NCBI RefSeq assembly: GCF_042666875.1
Contig: NZ_JBHTCX010000011.1
Span: forward strand, 372,001-436,000
From: Brachybacterium sp042666875
GTDB taxonomy: Bacteria; Actinomycetota; Actinomycetes; Actinomycetales; Dermabacteraceae
DNA: 64,000 nt
Reading direction: 5' to 3'
The position numbers and the translations under genes were made by a program. Of this stretch, positions 8,353-15,946 are shown piece by piece; position 1 is the stretch's first letter; the number at the start of each line of letters is the position of its first letter. The notes beneath the pieces are model-generated. The model worked only from the letters and a program-made list of their open reading frames with translations, was not told the origin of the DNA and did not search any database.

Positions 8353-9359
8353 GACTGCTCCTTGGAGTTGATGCTGGTGAAGATCAGGCGCAGCGCGAAG
8401 GTGGCGATGATGATGGTGGCGATCACCGTGATCACGCCCATCGCGGCGGACTGGCCGATGTCGAAGCCCAGGAACGCCCGCTGGTAGATGTAGAAGGGCA
8501 GATTGGCGCTGGCGGTGCCGGGCCCGCCGGCGGTCATGAGGTAGATCTGGTCGAACGTGTTGACCACGTAGATCGCGCCCAGCAGCACCGAGAGCTCGAG
8601 GTAGAAGCGCAGGTGCGGCAGCGTGATGTGCACGAACGTCTGCCACGTGGTGGAGCCGTCCATCTGCGCGGCCTCGAGCACGTCACCGGTCTGGGACTGC
8701 AGCCCCGCCAGGAGCAGCAGCATCATGAACGGCGTCCACTGCCACACCAGCGCGATGAGGATCGAGAGCAGCGGCAGCTGGCTGGTCCAGTCGATGGGGG
8801 AGATGCCCACCAAGGAGATCAGCCAGTTCACCAGCCCGTAGGTGGGGCTGAACATCGAGATCGACCACAGCATCGCCCCGGCCACCGGCATGATGAGGAA
8901 CGGCGTGATCAGCAGGGTGCGCACGATGCCGCGGCCGGCGAACTTCCGGTCCAGCAGCAGCGCGAGCCCCAGGCCCAGCACCATCGAGACGCCCACGCAG
9001 CCCAGCGTGATCAGCACCGAGTTCAGGGCGGCGGTGCGGAAGGTGGAGTCGATGAAGATGTCGAGGTAGTTGCGCAGGCCCACGAACTCCTCGCCCTCTG
9101 GGCGCAGCAGGTTGCGGGAGCGCAGTGAGTACCAGATCGTCAGCAGGAACGGGATCTGGGTGCAGATCACCACGAACAGGAACGCGGGCATCAGCGGCAG
9201 GCGGCGACGCCACCCGTCGGCCCGGGAGCCCTCCTGCCCGCGCGGTCTGCCTCCGCGGGATCCGTCGGCCGACGGACCTGCCTGCGAGGCGAGTGAACCG
9301 GTGCGCCCGGTCCCGCCGGTGCGTGGGGCGTCGGCCGGGGTGTCGGTGGCTGCGCTCAT
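8349..9359 (-). CDS. Carbohydrate ABC transporter permease, MalF type
   Basis: 336 residues. About 55 disordered residues (Gly, Arg, Pro, Ser) precede the first membrane segment (LPLMPAFLFVVICTQIPFLL). The coupling loop is EAAQMDGSTTWQTFVHITLPH. ATG at 9359 has GGGAGGG upstream and lies just before the binding-protein stop. It forms the translocation channel with the MalG partner; by context the substrate is a polyol such as mannitol or sorbitol. Confidence 0.92.
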   Translation of the reverse strand: MSAATDTPADAPRTGGTGRTGSLASQAGPSADGSRGGRPRGQEGSRADGWRRRLPLMPAFLFVVICTQIPFLLTIWYSLRSRNLLRPEGEEFVGLRNYLDIFIDSTFRTAALNSVLITLGCVGVSMVLGLGLALLLDRKFAGRGIVRTLLITPFLIMPVAGAMLWSISMFSPTYGLVNWLISLVGISPIDWTSQLPLLSILIALVWQWTPFMMLLLLAGLQSQTGDVLEAAQMDGSTTWQTFVHITLPHLRFYLELSVLLGAIYVVNTFDQIYLMTAGGPGTASANLPFYIYQRAFLGFDIGQSAAMGVITVIATIIIATFALRLIFTSINSKEQS

Positions 9360-9362
9360 CGC

Positions 9363-10823
9363 TCAGCCCTCCCATCCGTAGGTGCGGGCGACGGACGAGG
9401 CGAAGGTCTGGGACTGTGCCAGCGCCTCGTCGACCGTCTTGGAGCCGGCGATCGCGGCGGAGAACTGCTGGCCCACGCGCGTGCCGAGATCCTGGAACTC
9501 GGGGATGACGACGTTCTGCAGCCCGTCGTAGGGCACCTCCACGGTCATCGCGTTCTCCTGGGTGGCGTTCTCCATCGAATCCAGCGTGGGTTCGGCGTAG
9601 TTCTGCGAGAGCTCCGCGTACTCGGGGATCTCGTAGGTCGACAGCCGCGAGCCGGGCGGCAGCGCCTCCCAGCTGACCTCGTTGCCCACCAGATCGAAGT
9701 AGTCGGGGTGGGTCATCCAGGCGATGAACTCCCAGGCCGCGTCCTTCTTCTGGCTGGTCTCGGGGATCGCCAGCGCCCAGGAGTACAGCCAGCCGGCGTA
9801 CTCGGTCCTCTCCGTCGGCCCCAGCGCATAGGCGGTCTTGCCGACGACGGTCGAGGAGCTGGGGTTCTCCACCCCGGAGACCATCGAGGAGGCGTCGAAC
9901 CACATGGCCGCGTTGCCCTGGCTGAACTGGGTCAGGCATTCGCCGAAACCGGAGGTGGCGGCGCCAGGCTGGCCGTAGGAGCGCAGCGTGTCGACGTACA
10001 TCGAGACCGCCTCGTGGACCTCTTCGGAATCCAGCCGCGGGGCCCAGTCCATGTCGAACCAGCAGCCGCCATAGGTGTTGATCACGGTGCTCATCGGCGC
10101 GAGGTTCTCGCCCCACCCGGCCAGGCCGCGCAGCGCGATCCCGGCCATACCGTTGTCGGGATCGTGCAGCGCGGAGGCGAACTCGCGCAGCTGATCCCAG
10201 CTGGGCCGCTGCGGCATCTCCAGGCCGGCCTGTTCGAACAGGTCCTGGCGGTAGACCAGGAACGCGCTCTCGCCGTAGAACGGCACCGAGTACATCGAGC
10301 CGTCCACAGTGAGGGCATCGCGGATGGTGGGTACGAAGTCCTCGGGGGCGTACCCGTCGGTTCGGGCGATGTAGGGCTCGAGGTCGGTGAGCCAGCCGTT
10401 GGGCGCCCACAGCGGGGTCTCGTAGTTGGAGATCATCACCACGTCGAACTCGCCGCCGCCGGAGGCGACCGAGGCGGTGATCTTCGCGCGGGCCTCGTTC
10501 TCCGGCAGCGAGACGAAGCGGACGTCGATGTCCGGGTGCTGCGCGGTGAAGTGGTCGATGAGGCTGATCGCGTCCTGCATCTGCGGGTTCGACACGATCG
10601 CCACCACGATCGATTCGCGCCCGGCCGACGCGGGGGCGCAGCCGGCCAGGCCCAGCCCGGCGGCGCCGATGCCTGCGGTCAGGCCCGCACCGAGCAGGCT
10701 CCGACGGGAGGGCCGGGTGAGAGGGCTGCGTGGTGGTGACGCCTTCGGGGTCGACCCCGCGGCGCGGGTCGAGGCGCCCGGCGGGTGGGCCTCGCGGGGC
10801 GGATGTGGTCGGCGGTGTCCCAT
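9363..10823 (-). CDS. Sugar/polyol-binding lipoprotein, family 1
   Basis: 486 residues from ATG 10823, chosen for GAGGAG 8 nt upstream; the open frame extends to 10997 but runs through operator-like DNA. A long N-region leads to a twin-arginine motif (SRRSLLGAG) and a lipobox (GLAGC). The mature part is a MalE-like binding protein (NPQMQDAISLIDHFTAQHPDIDVRFV, then RQDLFEQAGLEMPQRPSWDQL). It is divergent from the SorC-type regulator and first in the transporter operon. The mannitol-dehydrogenase gene beyond the regulator suggests polyol uptake. Confidence 0.9.
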   Translation of the reverse strand: MGHRRPHPPREAHPPGASTRAAGSTPKASPPRSPLTRPSRRSLLGAGLTAGIGAAGLGLAGCAPASAGRESIVVAIVSNPQMQDAISLIDHFTAQHPDIDVRFVSLPENEARAKITASVASGGGEFDVVMISNYETPLWAPNGWLTDLEPYIARTDGYAPEDFVPTIRDALTVDGSMYSVPFYGESAFLVYRQDLFEQAGLEMPQRPSWDQLREFASALHDPDNGMAGIALRGLAGWGENLAPMSTVINTYGGCWFDMDWAPRLDSEEVHEAVSMYVDTLRSYGQPGAATSGFGECLTQFSQGNAAMWFDASSMVSGVENPSSSTVVGKTAYALGPTERTEYAGWLYSWALAIPETSQKKDAAWEFIAWMTHPDYFDLVGNEVSWEALPPGSRLSTYEIPEYAELSQNYAEPTLDSMENATQENAMTVEVPYDGLQNVVIPEFQDLGTRVGQQFSAAIAGSKTVDEALAQSQTFASSVARTYGWEG

Positions 10824-10995
10824 GCGCTGTTCTCCTCTGAACGGCTCGAGGCTGGAGTCTCGGGGGAGCGGGTCGATCAGGTCTCTCGGGCGCCTCCGGC
10901 GTCCGTGCCGCGGGAACGGTCGCTCCGGCGCGACCGCCGCGGACGGCGATGTCTCCGCTGGAGGATGACTGCGGCCGACGGCCTCGCCGGTGCTC

Positions 10996-11081
10996 ACAGA
11001 TGATCGCTCGAAATGCTCAACTGCGAGTGAGCGTAGTCATATACGCTCACGTGAGCAACAGTTGGGCGACAGATGATCGCT
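10996..11081. promoter_or_regulatory. SorC-type operator region
   Basis: Between the divergent transporter and regulator genes. A 24-bp dyad has perfect 9-bp arms GTGAGCGTA (11027-11035) and TACGCTCAC (11042-11050) around a 6-nt spacer. Outside it CAACTG and CAGTTG form a further inverted pair, and the 13-mer ACAGATGATCGCT occurs on both sides at 10996-11008 and 11069-11081, 73 bp apart, close to seven helical turns. This is the kind of layered site used by tetrameric SorC/DeoR-like regulators. Binding is inferred. Confidence 0.7.
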
Positions 11082-11107
11082 ATCCCCAGGTGGCAGGAGG
11101 TGCCGGC

Positions 11108-12094
11108 ATGGCGCAGGATGATGCGGCGGTGAGCGAGGTGGCGCCGGCCGGCGACCGCTCCGAGGCGACCACTGTGTCCGGCTCCCTCAAGGCCGCCCTG
11201 GCGACCGAGTACTACATCGATGGCCTGTCCAAGGTCGAGATCGCCCGACGGCACGAGCTGTCCCGCTTCCAGGTGGCCCGGCTGTTGGACGAGGCGCGCG
11301 ACGAAGGCATCGTGCGTATCGAGATCGTCGACCCCGCGGCCGCCGGCCATGACCACGCTCAGCTTGCCCAGCAGCTGGGCATCGCCTCGGTCACAGTCGC
11401 CGCGGCCCGCCCCGGCGAATCGATGCGCGCCGCCATCGCCCGGCAGGTGGCCCGGCTGCTGCCCACCCGCCTGCGCGAGGGCGGCCGGCTCGGCGTGGCC
11501 TGGTCCCGGACCCTCATGCACCTTCCCGAGTCGCTGGACTCGCTGCCTCCGGCCGACATCGTCCAGCTGGTCGGTCCGCTCAGCGCCCCCGGCTACTCCA
11601 CCGCGCACTCCTCGGCCCTCGTCCACACCCTGGGTTCCTTCAGCGGCGGCCAGGTCTGGGCCCTGCCCACGCCGCTGATCGTCGACTCCGCGCAGGTCGC
11701 CGCCTCGCTGCGGTCCATGGACGAAGTGCGCACGGCCCTCGATGCGGCCGACAGCCTCGACGTCGCGGTGGTATCCGTCGGGGCCTGGTCCCCGGGGGCC
11801 TCGACTCTGTGGGCCCGCCTCGCCGAGAGCGAGCAGCGCCGCGCGCAGGAGGCCGGAGTCGTGGCGGAGACCTGCGGCATCCTGCTGACAGGCACCGGGG
11901 CGGTGTGGCACTCCGCGATGGAGGACAGGGTGGTCGGCGTGCGCCCCGACCAGCTGCGCCGGGCCCACGTGATCGCGGCGGCGCCCGCCGTGGGGCGGCC
12001 GGAGGCCGTCGTGGCCGCTGCTCGCTCCGGTCTGGTCGATGACATCGTGCTCGCCCCCGACCTTGCCGATCAGGTCGCCGCACTGCTGGAGTGA
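11108..12094 (+). CDS. SorC/DeoR-family sugar-binding transcriptional regulator
   Basis: 328 residues from ATG 11108, which has a perfect AGGAGG 7 nt upstream; longer in-frame starts begin inside the operator. An N-terminal helix-turn-helix (IDGLSKVEIARRHELSRFQVARLLDEA, residues ~37-65) is followed by the SorC effector domain that binds phosphorylated sugars (RLGVAWSRTLMHL, later VGVRPDQLRRAHVIAAAP). It reads away from the polyol transporter and toward the polyol dehydrogenase, and operator-like dyads precede all three units, so it probably controls them together with a phosphosugar or polyol as effector. Confidence 0.92.
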   Translation: MAQDDAAVSEVAPAGDRSEATTVSGSLKAALATEYYIDGLSKVEIARRHELSRFQVARLLDEARDEGIVRIEIVDPAAAGHDHAQLAQQLGIASVTVAAARPGESMRAAIARQVARLLPTRLREGGRLGVAWSRTLMHLPESLDSLPPADIVQLVGPLSAPGYSTAHSSALVHTLGSFSGGQVWALPTPLIVDSAQVAASLRSMDEVRTALDAADSLDVAVVSVGAWSPGASTLWARLAESEQRRAQEAGVVAETCGILLTGTGAVWHSAMEDRVVGVRPDQLRRAHVIAAAPAVGRPEAVVAAARSGLVDDIVLAPDLADQVAALLE

Positions 12095-12245
12095 GGGGCG
12101 CCGCGCCGCCGGCGTCCCGGACGGTCGCGTGCCAGGGGTGCGAGTGGGGCAACGCGCCGCCGGCGCCTTGCCCGGCCGCGTACCGGGGGTGCGAGTGAGG
12201 GGCGCCGCGCCATCGGCGCGCCGGCCGGCCGCGCCTCGAGGGTGC
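12089..12245. repeat. Three imperfect ~52-bp tandem repeats
   Basis: Units begin at 12089, 12142 and 12193, each with GAGTG(A/G)GG, a GCGCCGCGCC-like core and an end like GGGGTGC. The first unit overlaps the last codons and stop of the SorC-type gene. No conserved hairpin with T-run was seen, so a terminator role is only possible. Confidence 0.65.
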
Positions 12246-12263
12246 ACGGACCGTTCGATCAGG

Positions 12264-12283
12264 TGAGCGCGCAGTACTGCTCA
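12264..12283. promoter_or_regulatory. Putative SorC-type half-site dyad before the dehydrogenase gene
   Basis: TGAGC at 12264-12268 faces GCTCA at 12279-12283. The same half-site core (TGAGC/GCTCA) is found in the larger dyad at 11027-11050. It lies 60 bp upstream of the polyol dehydrogenase start, a plausible operator position. Confidence 0.4.
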
Positions 12284-12343
12284 TCTGACGAGAACGTTGG
12301 TAGGGTCGGCCCCATCACATCACTCACCGACGAAGGATGAGAC

Positions 12344-13930
12344 ATGACCGCTCTGAACGCTTCTGCCCTGCCCGAATTGGCCGCGAGCGGTCAGGTCGCG
12401 GTACCCGACTATCCGCTCGAGGACCGCACGGTGGGCATCGTCCACTTCGGTGTGGGCGGCTTCCACCGCGCTCATCAGGCGATGTACCTCGACCAGCTCT
12501 TCCGCGCCGGCCGCGACCGTGACTGGGCGATCTGCGGCGTCGGCCTGCTGCCCGGGGATGCCCGCATGCGCGACGCGCTCACCGCGCAGGACGGGTTGTA
12601 CACCCTGGTCACCAAGGCTCCCGACGGCCATCGCGAGCCGCGTGTCATCGGCTCCATCGCCGAGTACCTCTTCGCGCCCGACGATCCCGACGCCGTGCTG
12701 GCGAGGATGACCGACCCGGCGGTGCGCATCGTCTCGCTCACCGTGACCGAGGGCGGCTACAACTACAACCCCTCGACCGGCCAGTTCCAGTACGAGACCG
12801 AGGACGTCGCCGCCGACCTTCGGACCCGCTTCGATCCCGCCGGAGCCCAGGCCGCCGGGCTCGCGGCGACTGACGGGGGCGGGGCGAACACCGCCCATCA
12901 GGCTGGTCATCCCCGCACTATGTTCGGGTACGTCGTCGAGGCGCTGCGCCGACGCCGCGAGGCAGGTACCGCGCCGTTCACCGTGATGTCCTGCGACAAC
13001 GTGCGCGGCAACGGCGACCTCGCCAAGCGGATGATCCTCGCCTACGCCCGTCGCCGCGACGAGAACGGGCTGCACGAAGGCGCCCCCATCGCCGACTGGA
13101 TCGAGGAGCATGTCGCCTTCCCCAACTGCATGGTCGACCGCATCACGCCGGTCACTTCCGAGGCCGACATCGAGATGATCTCGAGCGACTTCGGCATCGA
13201 GGATGCCTGGCCCGTGGTCAGCGAGGACTTCGTCCAGTGGGTCCTGGAGGACGAGTTCCCCGCCGGCCGCCCCGCCTACGAGGAGGCGGGCGTGCAGATG
13301 GTCGAGGACGTCGAGCCCTATGAGCTGATGAAGCTGCGTCTGCTGAACTGCAGCCACCAGGCCATCGCCTACTTCGGCCTGCTGCTGGGCCACACCTACG
13401 CCGACGAGGCCGCGGTCGACGAGCATCTCGCCCCGTTCACGCGGCGGCTGTACATGGACCGCGAAGGCACGCCCACCGTGCCCGAGGTGCCGGGCATCGA
13501 CCTCGACGCCTACAAGGACGAGCTCATGGAGCGCTTCGCCAACGAGCACGTCAAGGACACCCTCGCCCGCCTCGCCGCCGAATCCTCCGACCGCATCCCC
13601 ACCTGGATGATGCCCGTGATCCGCGAGAACCTCGGGGCCGGGCGCGACGTCACCGCCACCGCCGCGATCGTCGCCTCCTGGGCCCGCTACGCCGAGGGCA
13701 CGGGCGAGAACGGGGAGGAGTGGCCGGTGGTCGACCGCCTCCACGGCCGCGTGATGGCCGCCGCTGCGAAGCATGACGAGGACATGCTCGCCTTCCTCCG
13801 CGACGAGGAGCTCTTCGGCGATCTGGTCCAGCACGAGGCGTTCACCGAGCCCTACCTCCACGCCCTCGAGGTGCTCCGCACCCGCGGCGCCCGGGCGCTG
13901 CTGACGGAGCTGGTCGAAGGCGCCGCCTGA
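12344..13930 (+). CDS. Mannitol 2-dehydrogenase family (long-chain polyol dehydrogenase)
   Basis: 528 residues, ATG with AAGGA upstream. It has the N-terminal nucleotide-binding block GIVHFGVGGFHRAHQAMYLDQL, the middle SCDNVRGNGD and NCMVDRITPVT, and the catalytic region LMKLRLLNCSHQAIAYFGLLLGH with the Lys of the family. The enzyme oxidises mannitol, arabinitol or similar polyols to ketoses with NAD. It is longer than the ~490 residues usual, with an insertion of about 25 Gly/Ala-rich residues near 165-190. The family motif LNGSHS reads LNCSHQ here. Context with the SorC-type regulator and MalFGE transporter supports polyol catabolism. Confidence 0.92.
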   Translation: MTALNASALPELAASGQVAVPDYPLEDRTVGIVHFGVGGFHRAHQAMYLDQLFRAGRDRDWAICGVGLLPGDARMRDALTAQDGLYTLVTKAPDGHREPRVIGSIAEYLFAPDDPDAVLARMTDPAVRIVSLTVTEGGYNYNPSTGQFQYETEDVAADLRTRFDPAGAQAAGLAATDGGGANTAHQAGHPRTMFGYVVEALRRRREAGTAPFTVMSCDNVRGNGDLAKRMILAYARRRDENGLHEGAPIADWIEEHVAFPNCMVDRITPVTSEADIEMISSDFGIEDAWPVVSEDFVQWVLEDEFPAGRPAYEEAGVQMVEDVEPYELMKLRLLNCSHQAIAYFGLLLGHTYADEAAVDEHLAPFTRRLYMDREGTPTVPEVPGIDLDAYKDELMERFANEHVKDTLARLAAESSDRIPTWMMPVIRENLGAGRDVTATAAIVASWARYAEGTGENGEEWPVVDRLHGRVMAAAAKHDEDMLAFLRDEELFGDLVQHEAFTEPYLHALEVLRTRGARALLTELVEGAA

Positions 13931-13983
13931 CCAGGGGCCACCTGCGGCACCGGCGCCGCCTCGGGGCCCCGGTGCCCCTGGTC
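13929..13983 (+). terminator. Hairpin at the end of the polyol dehydrogenase gene
   Basis: GACCAGGGGC at 13929-13938, overlapping the stop codon, pairs with GCCCCTGGTC at 13974-13983, with additional GC-rich pairing inside. It lies directly after the gene and has no T-run, as is common for actinobacterial terminators. The rest of the 313-bp gap to the next gene holds only the repeat at 14021. Confidence 0.6.
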
Positions 13984-14020
13984 GGTGCCTTGCACCCGGC
14001 CCCGGGTCTCTGGGGTACCT

Positions 14021-14080
14021 CGATCGAGTCGCGAGTTCGGCGCGTTTATCGGGCGCTTTCTGCACTGAACTCGCGGATCG
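14021..14080. repeat. Imperfect palindromic repeat, copy 1
   Basis: CGATCGAGTCGCGAGTTC at the left pairs with GAACTCGCGGATCG at the right, forming a large stem with a loop of about 28 nt. A close relative in the same orientation lies at 15371-15440, so the two copies bracket the AbiEi/DUF559 gene. Confidence 0.7.
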
Positions 14081-14243
14081 TTTGCGGCCGCGGGCTGGTA
14101 TCCATCCGGTGGGCTCAGGCCGGGACAGCGGTGGGGAAGTACGGCGCCGTCTCCGACCGCCGGATCGACACGCGCCGGGTCCCGAGTAGTGGGGAGCCCG
14201 CGATAGCGCCGGATCCTTCGATGCCGGAGCACTCGAGCTCGCC

Positions 14244-15206
14244 TCAACCGGTCCAGCCCTGTCGGCGCATGTTCTCGGAGATGCGATCGACCGCGCGGTG
14301 GCACTCTGAACGCAGGTCTCGGGCTGTCGTCTGGATCTCTACCCAGCCATGGTCGCGGCGCCGCTCGCTGCGTTCGATGTCCCGTTCCTGCTGCTGAGGA
14401 GTCCGATGACTGGGCCCTTCGTGCTCGAGGCACACCTGCCACTGCGCCCAGGAGAGGTCCGGGGTGCCCAGGCTGACCGGCCCGGCGAAGATCTCAACGT
14501 TGATCTGTGGCTCCGGAATGCCCTCGCGTATGACGGCAAGGCGGAGCTTCGTCTCGGCGGGCGAGTCGCTGCCCACCCGCACATGGTCGAGAGCCGTCCG
14601 CAGTCGGGCAGCGCCACGTCCGCGGTACCTCTCGGCGAGCATGACCAACTCGTCGAGAGCTATATAGGGCTCGGACCGTTGTTCGAACTTCGGCCGCGGG
14701 ATCCTCACCAGATGATCGCCGACACTCACCAGCGCGGCATGCGAGAAGACCGTGGAAAGATCGAGCAGCGTACGAGTCCGACTGGTGAGCGGGACGTCCC
14801 GAAGCGATGACACATCCTCCGGACCGAGCGACAGTTCCCTCCAGCGGATACGTCCTGAGGTGCTGCGATGGGATCCCTCCCGACTCAGGTGGACAGAGCA
14901 CCGACGGTCTGTCAGGTCCCATGTCGGGGACCTCTCCGGCATGGGAAAACCCCAGAGACGGGCGGCTGTGAGCGTGCAGCCGACGACTCCCGGGGCGCCC
15001 CGAGCGCATGCCGCGACGACGTCGAGCTCCGTCACGTTTCCAGTGCGCGTCGCATAGAGCCCCTGTGCGATGCGGATGAGATCATCTGCCGCCAGCCGAC
15101 GGCTCGATACGCCCGCGGCCCTGGCTTCCGCCGTGGTGAAGACGCCGGGCGCTAATGACGGGGGCAGCGGCGAGCGTCGGCGAGACATAGGCTGAGAGTG
15201 GGCCAC
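14244..15206 (-). CDS. AbiEi-like N-terminal domain with DUF559/Vsr-like nuclease fold
   Basis: 320 residues. The N-terminal part (GVFTTAEARAAGVSSRRLAADDLIRIAQGLYA) is the winged-helix region found in AbiEi-type antitoxins. The C-terminal ~110 residues look like the DUF559/very-short-patch-repair fold: SPAETKLRLAVI (Glu), GTPDLSWAQWQVCLEHEG with the Asp and ExE pattern, then H and RDIERSERRRDHGWVEIQ. This composite is common and poorly characterised in actinobacteria. No partner toxin lies next to it. A start at MSRRR, six codons later, is also possible. Function unknown; a nuclease or regulatory role is inference. Confidence 0.75.
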   Translation of the reverse strand: MAHSQPMSRRRSPLPPSLAPGVFTTAEARAAGVSSRRLAADDLIRIAQGLYATRTGNVTELDVVAACARGAPGVVGCTLTAARLWGFPMPERSPTWDLTDRRCSVHLSREGSHRSTSGRIRWRELSLGPEDVSSLRDVPLTSRTRTLLDLSTVFSHAALVSVGDHLVRIPRPKFEQRSEPYIALDELVMLAERYRGRGAARLRTALDHVRVGSDSPAETKLRLAVIREGIPEPQINVEIFAGPVSLGTPDLSWAQWQVCLEHEGPSHRTPQQQERDIERSERRRDHGWVEIQTTARDLRSECHRAVDRISENMRRQGWTG

Positions 15207-15370
15207 TCAGAAAGGGAGCCGCCCCGGCCATCCACAACTCCCTGGTCGGACGGTCGGGCGGTCGTTCCTCCACAGCGGCTCGGCGGGTGAGCCAGTGCGT
15301 CCGCATGGGGATGGACCGTGATGAGACGCGGTACCGGTCAGGTGGCCTCGTGAGCTTCCCCGCCTGATGT

Positions 15371-15440
15371 GATCGATCGAGTCGCGAGTTCAGTGCGTTC
15401 AGCAAGGTCTAAGTGCAGCGAAGTCGCGACTCGACCGAGG
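15371..15440. repeat. Imperfect palindromic repeat, copy 2
   Basis: GATCGATCGAGTCGCGAGTTC at the left, shared almost exactly with copy 1 at 14021, faces GAAGTCGCGACTCGACCG at the right. The loop differs from copy 1. The surrounding 15207-15773 stretch shows no credible gene on either strand. Confidence 0.7.
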
Positions 15441-15773
15441 TGGGCCCGGCTGGATCGGGAGGGGCCCTGGCAGATGGGTCAGGGGCCCGGCTGGTGGAGC
15501 GGCAGGGGTCTGGATGATTTGTCGGGAGGGGGGGTGGGCTCCCCAGACCATGTCAATGTTGGGTGGAACACGTCGCGACCCTGCCGTCTACCTGGGCTTT
15601 CTTCTCAGATGCCTTGGTCATGGGCGACCTGACGCCGCGCCTCGTAGACTGACGGGCGGGCTTGTGCGCCTGGCACCGGAACCTCGGTGCCACGGTGTGC
15701 CAGGCGGATGACCTGCGAGGTTCCCTCGGCGCGGGCAGGGCGGAAGCGCCCCCTGCGGCCGAGGCACCACCAC

Positions 15774-15890
15774 GGCATCGCCCCGGCATCCGCCGAGGCA
15801 TTGCCCCGGCATCCGCCGAGGCATCGCCCCGGCACTCGCCGAGGCGTCGTCCTCGGCACCTGTCGAGGCATCGCCACGGCACCCGGCCAC
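15774..15890. repeat. 23-bp tandem repeats in the lysC leader
   Basis: About five head-to-tail units of 23-24 bp beginning GGCATCGCCCCGGCATCCG; the first three are nearly identical and the last two degenerate. They end ~56 bp before the aspartokinase start, inside its likely 5' leader. Each unit contains a CCGGCATCCGCCGAGG-type stretch. I see no recognisable riboswitch or peptide leader here. Confidence 0.8.
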
Positions 15891-15946
15891 GGCCCGAACA
15901 GCATGACTGTCCCGCCTGTCCGCAACAGTGAAGGAAACCCCTCCCC

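Noticed and set aside
12320..14065. A 581-codon open frame antisense to the polyol dehydrogenase
   Set aside because: It mirrors a clear enzyme gene with family motifs; the high GC content leaves the opposite frame open. Its translation has no recognisable domain.
15774..15890. CRISPR array
   Set aside because: The units are contiguous with no unique spacers between them and no cas genes are in the window.
15441..15946. Riboswitch or attenuator before lysC
   Set aside because: No known lysine, SAM or threonine leader features and no leader peptide with repeated codons could be seen; only tandem repeats.
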